A stretch of 64,000 bases of DNA, from contig NZ_SUMB01000010.1 in assembly GCF_005048155.1 (NCBI RefSeq), positions 124,001-188,000 on the forward strand. The letters are read 5' to 3'. The number at the start of each line of letters is the position of its first letter. Position 1 is the first letter of the stretch. The translations under genes were made by a program, and so were the position numbers. Below the pieces are notes generated by a model. That model ran no database searches, was not told where the DNA came from, and saw nothing but the letters and a program-made list of their open reading frames with translations. Shown here one piece after another: positions 8,524 to 17,924 of this stretch. This DNA is from Streptomyces piniterrae. Lineage in GTDB: Bacteria; Actinomycetota; Actinomycetes; Streptomycetales; Streptomycetaceae.

Positions 8524-8584
8524 TCAGTCATGGCAGAACAGCAGCCGGCGAGGGGCCGGTTGCGGCCATGACCGAGGGGGATCC

Positions 8585-9004
8585 ATGGGCACTTGGGGGA
8601 CGGATCCGTTCGACGGCGACGCCGCGGCGGATTTCGCGGGGGAGCTGGACGACCTGGCCGACGGGGCCGAGCGGCTCGCCGCGATCCGCGCGGCGCTGGC
8701 CGCCGCCGTCGAGGAGAGCGACTATCTGGAGGCGCCGGAGGGGGAAGTAGCCGTGGCCGCCGCCGCGTTGGTGGCGGCAGGGCGCCCCGGCGGACGTCCG
8801 GTCGATGTGGTGTACGGGCCCAAGGGCGCGATAGCCGAGCCGTCCGAGGAGCTGGCCGAGCTGGCGGCCTCGGCCCTGGAGCGGGTGCTCGCGGCGGACT
8901 CCGAGATCGCCGAGCTGTGGGACGACTCGGACGCCGGTCCGCAGTGGCGCGCGTCGGTGGGCGCTCTGCGGACCACCCTTCGCCCGGCCTCGGAGTCGGT
9001 CTGA
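8585..9004 (+). CDS. DUF4259 domain-containing protein
   Basis: A 139-aa acidic cytoplasmic protein starting MGTWGTDPFDGDAAADF, the signature opening of DUF4259. The middle is helical and Glu/Ala-rich, and the C-terminus ends ELWDDSDAGPQWRASVGALR, the conserved WxxS/D-W motif of the family. Its biochemical function is unknown. The ATG at 8585 has a GAGGGGG Shine-Dalgarno sequence 4-5 nt upstream. It is monocistronic, convergent with glgB. Confidence 0.85.
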   Translation: MGTWGTDPFDGDAAADFAGELDDLADGAERLAAIRAALAAAVEESDYLEAPEGEVAVAAAALVAAGRPGGRPVDVVYGPKGAIAEPSEELAELAASALERVLAADSEIAELWDDSDAGPQWRASVGALRTTLRPASESV

Positions 9005-9084
9005 GGCCGGGCAGGGTGGCGGCGGGCCCGAGTGCCGCCGTGGCCGCGGGGGGCGGCGACAGCAACCGCCCGTGATGCCGTCCC

Positions 9085-11712
9085 TCAGGCCGGTCGCAGC
9101 CAGATCGTGGCCAGCGGGGGGAGCACCGCCGCGATGGAGGAGGAGCGGCCGTTCCAGGGGGTCGGTTCGGCCTTGAGGGCCTCCGGGTTGGTGACGCCAC
9201 TGCCGCCGTAGCGCGGGTCGTCGGTGTTGAGGACCTCGTGCCAGGCGGGGATGTGGTCGGGGACGCCGAGCCGGTAGGCGTGGCGAACGACGGGGGAGAA
9301 GTTGGTGACCGAGATCAGGGGGGCGCCGTCGGCGGCGAAGCGCAGGAAGGAGAAGACGTTGTCCTCGCCGGCGTCCCCGTCGATCCAGGAGAAGCCGGCC
9401 GGATCGGTGTCCCGTTCCCAGAGCGCGGGCGTGGCGGTGTAGCGGCGGTTCAGGTCGCGGACGAGATCGCGTACGCCACGGTGGTCCGGCTCCGCCTCGT
9501 ACGACGGGTCCAGCAGCCACCAGTCCGGTCCGTGGCTCTCCGCCCACTCCGCGCCCTGCGCGAACTCCTGCCCCATGAAGAGGAGTTGCTTGCCGGGGTG
9601 GGCCCACATGTAGCCGAGGTACGCCCGGTGGTTGGCGCGCTGCTGCCACCAGTCACCGGGCATCTTCGACACCAGTGAGCGCTTGCCGTGCACCACCTCG
9701 TCGTGGGAGATCGGCAGCACATAGTTCTCGGAGTACGCATAGATCATGGAGAAGGTCATCTCACCGTGGTGGTACTTACGGTGCACCGGCTCCTTGGACA
9801 CATAGACGAGGGAGTCGTGCATCCAGCCCATGTTCCATTTCAGACCGAAACCCAGACCGCCGAATCCGCCGGGGCCGACATGATGAGTGGCGCGGGTGAC
9901 GCCGTCCCAGGCCGTGGACTCCTCGGCGATGGTGACGACGCCGGGGCAGCGGCGGTAGACCGTCGCGTTCATCTCTTGGAGGAAGGCGACCGCGTCGAGA
10001 TTCTCCCTCCCGCCGTGCACGTTCGGTGTCCAGCCGCCCTCCTCGCGCGAGTAGTCGAGGTAGAGCATCGAGGCCACGGCGTCCACCCGCAGGCCGTCGA
10101 TATGGAACTCCTCGCACCAGTACACGGCGTTGGCCACCAGGAAGTTGCGGACCTCGGTGCGGCCGTAGTCGAACTCCAGGGTGCCCCAGTCCGGGTGCGC
10201 GGCCCGTGCCGGATCCCCGTGCTCGTACAGCGGCCGTCCGTCGAACTCCGCCAGCGCCCAGTCGTCGCGCGGGAAGTGCGCCGGTACCCAGTCCATCAGT
10301 ACGCCGATACCGGCCTGGTGCAGCGCGTCGATCAGGAATCGGAAGTCGTCCGGGGTGCCCATCCTGGCGGTGGGTGCGTAGAACCCGGTCACCTGATAGC
10401 CCCACGACCCGCCGAAGGGATGCTCGGAGACCGGCATCAGCTCGACATGGGTGAACCCCAAGTCCTTGACATATGACGGGAGTTGCATGGCCAGCTGACG
10501 GTAGGTCAGGCCAGGGCGCCAGGACGGGAGGTGCACTTCGTAGACGGACAGCGGTGCCTCGTGCACGGGGCGCTCGCCGCGCCGGGCCATCCAGTCGGCG
10601 TCCTTCCACCGGTAGTGCGACTCCTCCACGACCGAGGCGTTTGCGGGCGGGCACTCGGTGCGCCGCGCCATCGGGTCGGCGCGTACGGTCCGGGAGCCGT
10701 CCGGCCGGGTGATCTCGAACTTGTACAGCTCGCCCGCGCCGACGCCCGGGAGGAACAGCTCCCAGACACCGGACGATCCCAGCGAGCGCATCGGAAAGGC
10801 GGTGCCGTCCCAGTAGTTGAAGTTGCCGACGACGCGGACGCCGAGGGCGTTGGGCGCCCAGAGCGTGAAGCGGGTGCCGGTGGCGCCCTGGTGGTCCATG
10901 GTCCGGGCGCCCAGTGCCTGCCAGAGCTGCTCATGCCGGCCCTCGCCGAGCAGATGCAGATCCAGCTCGCCGACCGCGGGCAGGAAGCGGTAGGGGTCCC
11001 GCGCCGTCACGGTGGTGTCGTCGTACTCGACCAGCAGCTCATAGTCGGGGATCTTGCGCAGGGGGAGCACTCCGGCGAACAGCCCGTCGCCCTCGGGGTG
11101 CAGCGTGGCACGCAGGCCCTTGCCCAGGACGGTGACGCTCTTCGCGTACGGGCGCAGCGCCCTGAACAGCAGCCCGCCGCGTACGGGGTGCACACCGAGC
11201 AGGCCGTGCGGATCGTGATGCGCGCCGGCGAGCAGCCGCCCCCGGTCCTCGTCGGACAGCGGCGCCGCGACCCGCACGCCCCGGCTGCCCTCCTTCGCCT
11301 TCGCGGCGCGGGACCGGGCCGCCGGCTTGTCGCCCGTACGGGAGGCGGCGCGGGAGGAGCCACGGGCGGACGTGCCGGCGGCGGCACCGGCGGGTTCGGC
11401 GGTCGCGGTCCGGGGGGCCGGCGGGCGGGGCGTGGACGCCCGCTTGGCGGCAGGAGCCGCCGCGTCGGTCTCGGACGCCGAGGTCGCCGATGCCGTCGCC
11501 GCACCGGTGGAGGCGGTCGTGGTGGCGGTTTCGGTGGACCCGGTGGCGGGGCCCGGCGGGGTGGTGGCCGGTTTGGTCCTGGCGGTGGCCTTGTCGGCCG
11601 GTGGCCGGGACGCCGCCGCGCGGCCGGACCGCCCCGACGCGGGGGCGTCGGTCGCGGTCTTGGCGGGCGCGGTGTCGGGAGTGGTGCGGCGGGACGGCGG
11701 ACGGGCGGTCAC
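9085..11712 (-). CDS. glgB: 1,4-alpha-glucan branching enzyme
   Basis: An 875-aa GH13 enzyme that transfers alpha-1,4 segments to alpha-1,6 positions. The first about 145 residues are a low-complexity Thr/Ala/Pro/Arg tail. Then come the N1 domain (DPHGLLGVHP), CBM48 (ATGTRFTLWAPNALGVRVV) and the catalytic barrel. Catalytic residues are visible: nucleophile Asp about 544 in GLRVDAVASM, acid Glu about 597 in TIAEES and Asp about 671 in ISHDEV. The GTG at 11712 is chosen from GAGGAGG 8 nt upstream. It branches the linear glucan built by GlgE from maltose-1-phosphate. A 462-bp gap separates it from mak. Confidence 0.95.
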   Translation of the reverse strand: MTARPPSRRTTPDTAPAKTATDAPASGRSGRAAASRPPADKATARTKPATTPPGPATGSTETATTTASTGAATASATSASETDAAAPAAKRASTPRPPAPRTATAEPAGAAAGTSARGSSRAASRTGDKPAARSRAAKAKEGSRGVRVAAPLSDEDRGRLLAGAHHDPHGLLGVHPVRGGLLFRALRPYAKSVTVLGKGLRATLHPEGDGLFAGVLPLRKIPDYELLVEYDDTTVTARDPYRFLPAVGELDLHLLGEGRHEQLWQALGARTMDHQGATGTRFTLWAPNALGVRVVGNFNYWDGTAFPMRSLGSSGVWELFLPGVGAGELYKFEITRPDGSRTVRADPMARRTECPPANASVVEESHYRWKDADWMARRGERPVHEAPLSVYEVHLPSWRPGLTYRQLAMQLPSYVKDLGFTHVELMPVSEHPFGGSWGYQVTGFYAPTARMGTPDDFRFLIDALHQAGIGVLMDWVPAHFPRDDWALAEFDGRPLYEHGDPARAAHPDWGTLEFDYGRTEVRNFLVANAVYWCEEFHIDGLRVDAVASMLYLDYSREEGGWTPNVHGGRENLDAVAFLQEMNATVYRRCPGVVTIAEESTAWDGVTRATHHVGPGGFGGLGFGLKWNMGWMHDSLVYVSKEPVHRKYHHGEMTFSMIYAYSENYVLPISHDEVVHGKRSLVSKMPGDWWQQRANHRAYLGYMWAHPGKQLLFMGQEFAQGAEWAESHGPDWWLLDPSYEAEPDHRGVRDLVRDLNRRYTATPALWERDTDPAGFSWIDGDAGEDNVFSFLRFAADGAPLISVTNFSPVVRHAYRLGVPDHIPAWHEVLNTDDPRYGGSGVTNPEALKAEPTPWNGRSSSIAAVLPPLATIWLRPA

Positions 11713-11935
11713 GAGAGGAGCCTCCTCGGGGGCGGGGCATCGGTCGGATCGGAGCGGACGGTGAGGTGTGCGGGGGCTGGGAGGTTCGGGGTGTGGGTGT
11801 TCGGGCGAGGAGCGCGGCGAACGTCGGTGTGTGGTGGTTCGGGCGGGGCCGGGATCTCCGGGGGCTGGGGAATTCGCGGGGCGGCGCACCGGAACGCGGG
11901 CCGGGCCCGGCCCGGTTCATGGGCGGTACCGATCG

Positions 11936-11979
11936 GAGCCGGGCGTGCGGTCGGTACTTGGAGCCGGGCGTGCGGTCGT
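11936..11979. repeat. Two-copy 19-bp direct repeat in the mak-glgB gap
   Basis: GGAGCCGGGCGTGCGGTCG occurs at 11936-11954 and 11961-11979, period 25 bp, about 225 bp upstream of the glgB start. The rest of the 462-bp gap (11713-12174) is GC-rich with no convincing gene. The repeats could be binding sites or a local duplication. Confidence 0.55.
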
Positions 11980-12174
11980 ACGGCGATCGGGCTGCGGTGG
12001 GGCCGGGTGGGGCTGTTGTCGGGCGGTGCGGTCGTGCGGGTGAACGGGAGCGGCGGCAGACGCCAGTGCCAACGACGCCGCCGGGGACGGCGACACCTTC
12101 CGTGACGCGAACGGGTGCCCGGTCGGGCCGGGCGCCGCCGCGTTCCCGAGGGGACGGCGGCGTGGCCACAGCCG

Positions 12175-13812
12175 TCACCCGCGACCGTCGGTCCCGTGCG
12201 GCTTGGCGGAACCGGAGGGCCTGGACGCCCCGGGCGGCAGCGGGGTACCGGCCGGCCGCGTGGCTCCCGCGCCCCCGGCCCGCGAAGTCCGCGCGGCCCC
12301 CACCTCCCGGGACCCCCCGGACCCCGCACCGAAGCCGGCCGGCCCCTCCATCCCCTCCACCCCCTCCGGCCGCTCCCCGCCCGCTGCCAGCCGGCGGATC
12401 GCGGCCATCGGGACGGGCAGCCAGTCGGGGCGGTGCCGGGCCTCGTACAGCACCTCGTAGACGGCCTTGTCGGTTTCGTAGGCGCGCATCAGCTCGGGGG
12501 CGGAGCGCGGATCGAGCCCGCCGGCCTCGGCGTAGCCCAGGCAGTAGGCGGCGCGGGTGCGGCGTGCCCACTCCAGCGACCAGCCGTCGCCGCCGGCCGG
12601 TCCGCTGCGTGCCGCGTAGTCGAAGGAGCGCAGCATCGCCGCGACATCGCGCAGCGCCGGATGCGGCCGTCGCCGTTCGGCCAGCGGGCGGGCCGGTTCG
12701 CCCTCGAAGTCGATCAGTGACCAGCGGCCCTCCTCGGCGGAGCGCAGCGTCTGGCCCAGGTGCAGATCGCCGTGGATGCGCTGGGCGGCCCAGCTGCGCC
12801 CGTCCTGGCCGACCGTGGCGAGCGCGTCGAACGCGGTGCGCAGCCGGGCGCGGTAGGGCTGGAGTACGGGGACCGCGCGGGCGGTGGCGTCCAGCCGCTC
12901 GTTCATCCGCGCGGCGATCGCGGCCAGCTGCGGGTGGCGCAGTTCGGTGGTCGGCAGGGTCTGGGCGAGCGCGGTGTGCACCTCGGCGGTGGCATGGCCG
13001 AGCGCGCGCGCCGAGCTGGTGAAGTCGGCGCGTACGGACAGCGCGTTGAGCGCCAGCTGCCAGCCGTCCGCCGAGCCCGGCAGGAACGGCTGGAGCACAC
13101 CGAGGGTGGTCGCCTCCCCGCCTTCCTCGGCGGTCTCCGCCTCGAACCACGCGGCGGGCGCCGGCACCCGCGCGCACTTGACGTCGGCCAGCGCGCGCGG
13201 CAGTTCCAGATCAGGGTTGATGCCGGGCGCGATCCGCCGGAAGACCTTCAGAATGAACGTATCGCCATACACGATCGAGGAGTTGGACTGCTCCACGGCG
13301 ATCGGCCGGCCCGGCAGCCCGGACGGGATGTCGCTGTCCGGTTCGCGGCAAAAGCGCATCGCGCCGATCCGGCCCGGCATCCGCAGCCGCTCCAGCAGCA
13401 GCCCGCAGAGCCGGTTGTCGAGCAGCGCGTCGTAGACGGTGCGGCCGCGCAGCGGGCCGCCGGCCGGGCGGCCGATCACCGCGGGCGCCAGCTGCGGCGG
13501 CGGTGCGGGGTGTACGCCCAGCAGGAGTTGGTAGCAGTCGGCGGCGGGCGTTCTGGCGGCCGGTGCGTTCTGCTGGGCGCGTACCAGCAGCTGGAGCAGG
13601 CCCGGTGCGCTGCCGTCGGCGGTGCACGGCAGGAGTTCGGTCGCCGAGACCAGCGTGAAGCCGGTGATCAGTCGTCCCTTGCCGGCGAACCAGCGCTGGC
13701 GGGGCACCCATTCGGCGAGCAGCGGTACCAGCGAGGAGAGCAGATCGGGGGCGGCGACGAGCGGGCGGTCGGGTGTGTTACGGGTGGCACGGGTCGAGGC
13801 GGTGTCCGACAT
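12175..13812 (-). CDS. mak: Maltokinase (Pep2/Mak)
   Basis: A 545-aa ATP-dependent maltose kinase producing maltose-1-phosphate for GlgE. Fold features are aminoglycoside-phosphotransferase-like: the N-terminal segment VPRQRWFAGKGR, the conserved SNSSIVYGDTFILKVFRR with the ATP-binding Lys, the catalytic loop RIHGDLHLGQTL and the metal-binding LIDFEGEP. The last about 60 residues (GVEGMEGPAGFGAG onward) are low-complexity Gly/Ala/Pro and lie outside the kinase fold. The ATG at 13812 has GGAAAGGA upstream. It has its own leader after the treS terminator, so it is probably transcribed separately from glgE-treS. Confidence 0.93.
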   Translation of the reverse strand: MSDTASTRATRNTPDRPLVAAPDLLSSLVPLLAEWVPRQRWFAGKGRLITGFTLVSATELLPCTADGSAPGLLQLLVRAQQNAPAARTPAADCYQLLLGVHPAPPPQLAPAVIGRPAGGPLRGRTVYDALLDNRLCGLLLERLRMPGRIGAMRFCREPDSDIPSGLPGRPIAVEQSNSSIVYGDTFILKVFRRIAPGINPDLELPRALADVKCARVPAPAAWFEAETAEEGGEATTLGVLQPFLPGSADGWQLALNALSVRADFTSSARALGHATAEVHTALAQTLPTTELRHPQLAAIAARMNERLDATARAVPVLQPYRARLRTAFDALATVGQDGRSWAAQRIHGDLHLGQTLRSAEEGRWSLIDFEGEPARPLAERRRPHPALRDVAAMLRSFDYAARSGPAGGDGWSLEWARRTRAAYCLGYAEAGGLDPRSAPELMRAYETDKAVYEVLYEARHRPDWLPVPMAAIRRLAAGGERPEGVEGMEGPAGFGAGSGGSREVGAARTSRAGGAGATRPAGTPLPPGASRPSGSAKPHGTDGRG

Positions 13813-13890
13813 GGCGTCGCGTCCTTTCCCCGGGCACACGACAGATACGGCAAGTGTCCCGGAATGCGGCCTTGACTGTGCGGCGGCGCG

Positions 13891-13921
13891 GTGGGGGTAC
13901 CCCCAGACGGAGTCCGGGGGC
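13891..13921. repeat. Dispersed imperfect-palindrome element, copy 1
   Basis: The stretch has a GGGGGTACCCCC core followed by AGACGGAGT and CCGGGGG. A close relative lies at 48587-48621. It sits in the mak leader (13813-14105), which otherwise shows no gene. Confidence 0.5.
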
Positions 13922-14105
13922 GTATGGGGCGAGGACCGTCCGTATGGCAGCGGGGCGCCCGCACGCAGCGGTTGTCGTTCGACTGCGGCAGCGCCCGGGT
14001 TCGGCGTGTGCCGCGGCCGCTGCGAGGCGGTCCTCGGAGCCGGGAGGACCGACGATGGCCCACCCGGCCCGTGCGGTAGTAGGGAGACTGCCCGAGCCAA
14101 AGGTC

Positions 14106-14144
14106 AAAAAACGCCCGTACCCGCCATGCGGCCGCGTACGGGCG
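14106..14144 (-). terminator. Rho-independent terminator of treS
   Basis: On the minus strand CGCCCGTAC (14144-14136), a 15-nt loop, then GTACGGGCG (14120-14112) and T6 at 14111-14106. This is a textbook intrinsic terminator, 62 bp after the treS stop. It separates the glgE-treS transcript from mak-glgB. Confidence 0.88.
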
Positions 14145-14205
14145 CATTCCTGGGGCCCGCGACCGGGCGGTCCGCCCACTGGACTTGCCTGGCTACGCGG
14201 CCTGT

Positions 14206-15924
14206 CTACGCGGGGTTCTTGCGCAGCCGGAACCAGTAGAACCCGTGGCCCGCGAGGGTGAGCAGGTACGGGAGTTCGCCGATTGCCGGGAAGCGGACGC
14301 CGCCGATGAGTTCCACCGGGTGGCGGCCGCTGAACGACTGCAGGTCCAGCTCCGTCGGCTGGGCGAAGCGGGAGAAGTTGTGCACGCACAGCACCAGGTC
14401 GTCGTCCGCGCCGCCGGTGCCCTCCGCCTCCCGCAGGAAGGCCAGCACCGCCGGGTTGGAGGAGGGCAGTTCGGTGTAACTGCCGAGCCCGAACGCCGGG
14501 TTCTGCTTGCGGATCTCGATCATCCGCCGGGTCCAGTGCAGCAGCGAGGAGGGCGAGCTCATCGCCGCCTCGACATTGGTGACCTGGTACCCGTAGACCG
14601 GATCCATGATCGTGGGGAGGAAGAGGCGCCCCGGGTCGCAGGAGGAGAACCCGGCATTGCGGTCCGGGGTCCACTGCATGGGGGTGCGTACCGCGTCCCG
14701 GTCGCCGAGCCAGATGTTGTCGCCCATGCCGATTTCATCGCCGTAATAGAGAATCGGCGAGCCGGGCAGGGACAGCAGCAGGGCGGTGAAGAGTTCGATC
14801 TGGTTGCGGTCGTTGTCGAGAAGCGGGGCGAGGCGCCGCCGGATGCCGATATTGGCGCGCATCCGCGGATCCTTGGCGTATTCCGAGTACATGTAGTCGC
14901 GTTCTTCGTCCGTGACCATTTCGAGGGTCAGCTCGTCATGGTTGCGCAGGAAGATGCCCCATTGGCAGCCGGACGGGATCGCCGGGGTCTTGGCGAGGAT
15001 TTCCGACACCGGGTAACGCGATTCGCGGCGCACCGCCATGAAGATCCGCGGCATGACCGGAAAGTGGAACGCCATATGGCATTCGTCGCCGCCGACCGCG
15101 TAGTCGCCGAAGTAGTCGACGACGTCCTCGGGCCATTGATTGGCCTCGGCCAGCAGCACCGTGTCCGGATAGTGCGCGTCGATCTCGGCCCTGACCCGCT
15201 TGAGGAAGGCGTGCGAGGCGGGCAGGTTCTCGCAGTTGGTGCCTTCCTCGGCGTAGAGGTACGGCACCGCGTCGAGCCGGAAGCCGTCGATCCCCAGGTC
15301 GAGCCAGAAGCGCAGGGCGGAGATCATCTCCTCCTGGACCGTCGGGTTCTCGTAGTTGAGGTCCGGCTGGTGGGAGAAGAACCGGTGCCAGTAGTACTGC
15401 TTGCGCACCGGGTCGAAGGTCCAGTTGGAGGCTTCGGTGTCGACGAAGATGATCCGCGCGTCGGCGTACTGCTTGTCGTCGTCCGCCCAGACGTAATAGT
15501 CGCCGTACGGCCCTTCGGGATCCGTGCGCGACTCCTGGAACCACGGGTGCTGGTCGCTGGTGTGGTTCATCACCATGTCGATGATGACCCGCATACCGCG
15601 CTGGTGGGCGGCGTCGACGAATTCCACGAAGTCGGCCAGGTCGCCGAATTCGGGAAGCACCGAGGTGTAGTCGGAGACATCGTATCCGCCGTCCCGCAGC
15701 GGGGATTTGAAGAACGGCGGCAGCCAGAGGCAGTCCACCCCCAGCCATTGCAGATAGTCGAGCTTCGCCGTGATGCCCTTGAGATCGCCGACGCCGTCGC
15801 CGTTGCTGTCCTGGAACGAGCGCACCAGGACTTCGTAGAAGACGGCCCGTTTGAACCAGTCGGGATCGCGGTCCTTCGCCGGTGTGTCCTCGAACTTGTC
15901 GGGAACAGGCTCATTGACGATCAA
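14206..15924 (-). CDS. treS: Trehalose synthase (maltose alpha-D-glucosyltransferase)
   Basis: A 572-aa GH13 enzyme interconverting trehalose and maltose. Catalytic residues by motif: Asp about 218 (GFRLDAVPYL), Glu about 260 (LLAEANQW) and Asp about 330 (NHDELTLE). Other family segments are present (MNHTSDQHPWFQ; SPILYYGDEIGMGDN). The start is the TTG at 15924: GGAGG precedes it by about 9 nt, it overlaps the glgE stop as TTGA, and it gives MIVNEPVPDKFEDTP, the expected streptomycete N-terminus. It supplies maltose to Mak. Confidence 0.93.
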   Translation of the reverse strand: MIVNEPVPDKFEDTPAKDRDPDWFKRAVFYEVLVRSFQDSNGDGVGDLKGITAKLDYLQWLGVDCLWLPPFFKSPLRDGGYDVSDYTSVLPEFGDLADFVEFVDAAHQRGMRVIIDMVMNHTSDQHPWFQESRTDPEGPYGDYYVWADDDKQYADARIIFVDTEASNWTFDPVRKQYYWHRFFSHQPDLNYENPTVQEEMISALRFWLDLGIDGFRLDAVPYLYAEEGTNCENLPASHAFLKRVRAEIDAHYPDTVLLAEANQWPEDVVDYFGDYAVGGDECHMAFHFPVMPRIFMAVRRESRYPVSEILAKTPAIPSGCQWGIFLRNHDELTLEMVTDEERDYMYSEYAKDPRMRANIGIRRRLAPLLDNDRNQIELFTALLLSLPGSPILYYGDEIGMGDNIWLGDRDAVRTPMQWTPDRNAGFSSCDPGRLFLPTIMDPVYGYQVTNVEAAMSSPSSLLHWTRRMIEIRKQNPAFGLGSYTELPSSNPAVLAFLREAEGTGGADDDLVLCVHNFSRFAQPTELDLQSFSGRHPVELIGGVRFPAIGELPYLLTLAGHGFYWFRLRKNPA

Positions 15925-17924
15925 TTGGGTGACCCTCCGATCGGTGAGGACGGTCGCAGGGACAGCACATGAGCGGGCGCCGGGGTACGGCCCGGCTCCA
16001 GGCGCACATAGTTGTCCCTGCCCCAGTGGTAGGTGTCGCCGGTGAGCTCGTCGCGCACCGGGAAGGACTCGTGCCGGCCGAGGCCGAGTTCCGGCATGTC
16101 CAACGACACCGTCGCCTCCTGGGTGTGGTGCGGGTCGAGGTTGACCACCGTGAGCACCGTGTCGGCCGAGGCGCCGTGGCCTGCGCGCTTGGAGTACGCG
16201 ATCACCGCATCGTTGTCGACGTGGTGGAAGCGCAGCGAGCGCAGCTGCTGAAGGGCCGGGTGCCGGCGGCGGATGCGGTTCAGCGCGGTGATCAGGGGCG
16301 CGATGGTGCGCCCTTCGCGGGCCGCCGCTTCCCAGTCGCGGGGCCTGAGTTGGTACTTCTCCGAGTCGAGGTACTCCTCGCTGCCACGGCGTACGGGGGT
16401 CGACTCGCACAGCTCGTATCCGGCGTAGACGCCCCAGGTCGGGGAGAGCGTCGCGGCCAGGACCGCGCGCACTTCGAAGGCGGTGCGGCCGCCCTCCTGG
16501 AGGTAGGCGTGCAGGATGTCCGGGGTGTTCACGAAGAAGTTGGGCCGCAGAGAGGCGGCGCTGTCGCCGGACAGCTCGGTGAGGTACTCGGTGAGTTCCC
16601 GCTTGGTGTTGCGCCAGGTGAAGTAGGTGTACGACTGGTGGAAGCCGATCTGGGCGAGGGTGTGCAGCATCGCGGGCCGGGTGAACGCCTCGGCCAGGAA
16701 CAGCACATCCGGGTCGCTGCGGCCGATGTCGGCGATCACCTTCTCCCAGAACACCACCGGTTTGGTGTGCGGATTGTCGACGCGGAAGATCCGTACGCCC
16801 TTCGCCATCCAGAAGCGCAGCAGCCGCAGCGTCTCGCGGACCAGCCCGCGGAAGTCGGCGTCGAACGCGAGCGGATAGATGTCCTGGTACTTCTTCGGCG
16901 GGTTCTCCGCGTAGGCGATGGAGCCGTCGGCGCGGTGGTGGAACCACTCCGGATGCCGTGTCACCCAGGGGTGGTCGGGGGAGCACTGCAGGGCGAAGTC
17001 CAGGGCCACTTCCATCCGCAGGTCGCGGGCGGTGCGTACGAAGTGGTCGAAGTCCTCGAAGGTGCCCAGGTCCGGGTGGAGGGCGTCATGGCCGCCGTCC
17101 GCCGAGCCGATGGCCCAGGGGGAGCCGACGTCGTCCGGGCCCGCGGACAGCGCGTTGTTGGGGCCCTTGCGGAAGGCGGTGCCGATGGGGTGGACCGGCG
17201 GGAGATAGACGACGTCGAAGCCCATGGCGGCGACGGCGGGCAGCCGTTCGGCGGCGGTGCGCAGGGTGCCGCTGACAAGGGTGCCGTCCGGTGCGGTGGT
17301 GGCGCCCTCGGAGCGCGGGAAGAGCTCGTACCACGAGCCGTACAGGGCCCTTCGGCGCTCGACGACCAGCGGCATCGGGCGCGAGACGGTGAGCAGTTCG
17401 CGCAGCGGATGGCGCTCCAGCGTGCCGGTGACCTCGGGGGACAGCGCGGCGGCGAGGCGGGTGGCGGCGGGCAGCTCGGCATTGCGCAGCGCGTCCACGG
17501 CGGCGAGCACCGACTCCCGGCCGTCGCTCTTGGGGACGTCCGAGGCCGCCCGTTCGTGGAGCGCGGCGCCCTCGGCGAGCACCAGCTCGGAGTCGATACC
17601 CGCCGGGATCTTGATCCGGGCGTGCTGCCGCCAGGTGGCGATCGGATCGGACCAGGCCTCGACGGTGTACGTCCAACGGCCCTCGATGTTCGGGGTGACC
17701 TCCGCGCTCCAGTGGTCGGTGCCGGGCATCCGCTCGGACATCGGGGTCCAGGGGCCGCAGCGGCCGGCCGGGTTGCGCAGCACCACATTGGCGCCCACCG
17801 CGTCATGCCCTTCTCGGAAGACGGTGGCCGAGACTTCGAAGGCCTCGCCCACCACCGCCTTCGCCGGGCGGCGGCCGCAATCGATCTGCGGGCGGATGTC
17901 CAGAACAGGGATGCGACCGATCAT
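15921..17924 (-). CDS. glgE: Alpha-1,4-glucan:maltose-1-phosphate maltosyltransferase GlgE
   Basis: A 667-aa GH13_3 enzyme that extends alpha-1,4-glucan with maltosyl units from maltose-1-phosphate. The N-terminal domain (about 1-105) carries VLDIRPQIDCGRRPAKAVVGE. The catalytic trio is Asp383 (IFRVDNPHTK), Glu412 (LFLAEAF) and Asp469 (FVNTPDILH), a constant 11-residue offset from the well-studied S. coelicolor GlgE numbering (D394, E423, D480). The ATG is at 17924. It leads the glgE-treS operon and is divergent from glgP across 536 bp. Confidence 0.96.
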   Translation of the reverse strand: MIGRIPVLDIRPQIDCGRRPAKAVVGEAFEVSATVFREGHDAVGANVVLRNPAGRCGPWTPMSERMPGTDHWSAEVTPNIEGRWTYTVEAWSDPIATWRQHARIKIPAGIDSELVLAEGAALHERAASDVPKSDGRESVLAAVDALRNAELPAATRLAAALSPEVTGTLERHPLRELLTVSRPMPLVVERRRALYGSWYELFPRSEGATTAPDGTLVSGTLRTAAERLPAVAAMGFDVVYLPPVHPIGTAFRKGPNNALSAGPDDVGSPWAIGSADGGHDALHPDLGTFEDFDHFVRTARDLRMEVALDFALQCSPDHPWVTRHPEWFHHRADGSIAYAENPPKKYQDIYPLAFDADFRGLVRETLRLLRFWMAKGVRIFRVDNPHTKPVVFWEKVIADIGRSDPDVLFLAEAFTRPAMLHTLAQIGFHQSYTYFTWRNTKRELTEYLTELSGDSAASLRPNFFVNTPDILHAYLQEGGRTAFEVRAVLAATLSPTWGVYAGYELCESTPVRRGSEEYLDSEKYQLRPRDWEAAAREGRTIAPLITALNRIRRRHPALQQLRSLRFHHVDNDAVIAYSKRAGHGASADTVLTVVNLDPHHTQEATVSLDMPELGLGRHESFPVRDELTGDTYHWGRDNYVRLEPGRTPAPAHVLSLRPSSPIGGSPN

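Noticed and set aside
15925..16986. N-terminal extension of the treS frame into glgE
   Set aside because: The extension reads low-quality sequence antisense-free but in the wrong frame of glgE; the TTG at 15924 with GGAGG gives the expected TreS N-terminus.
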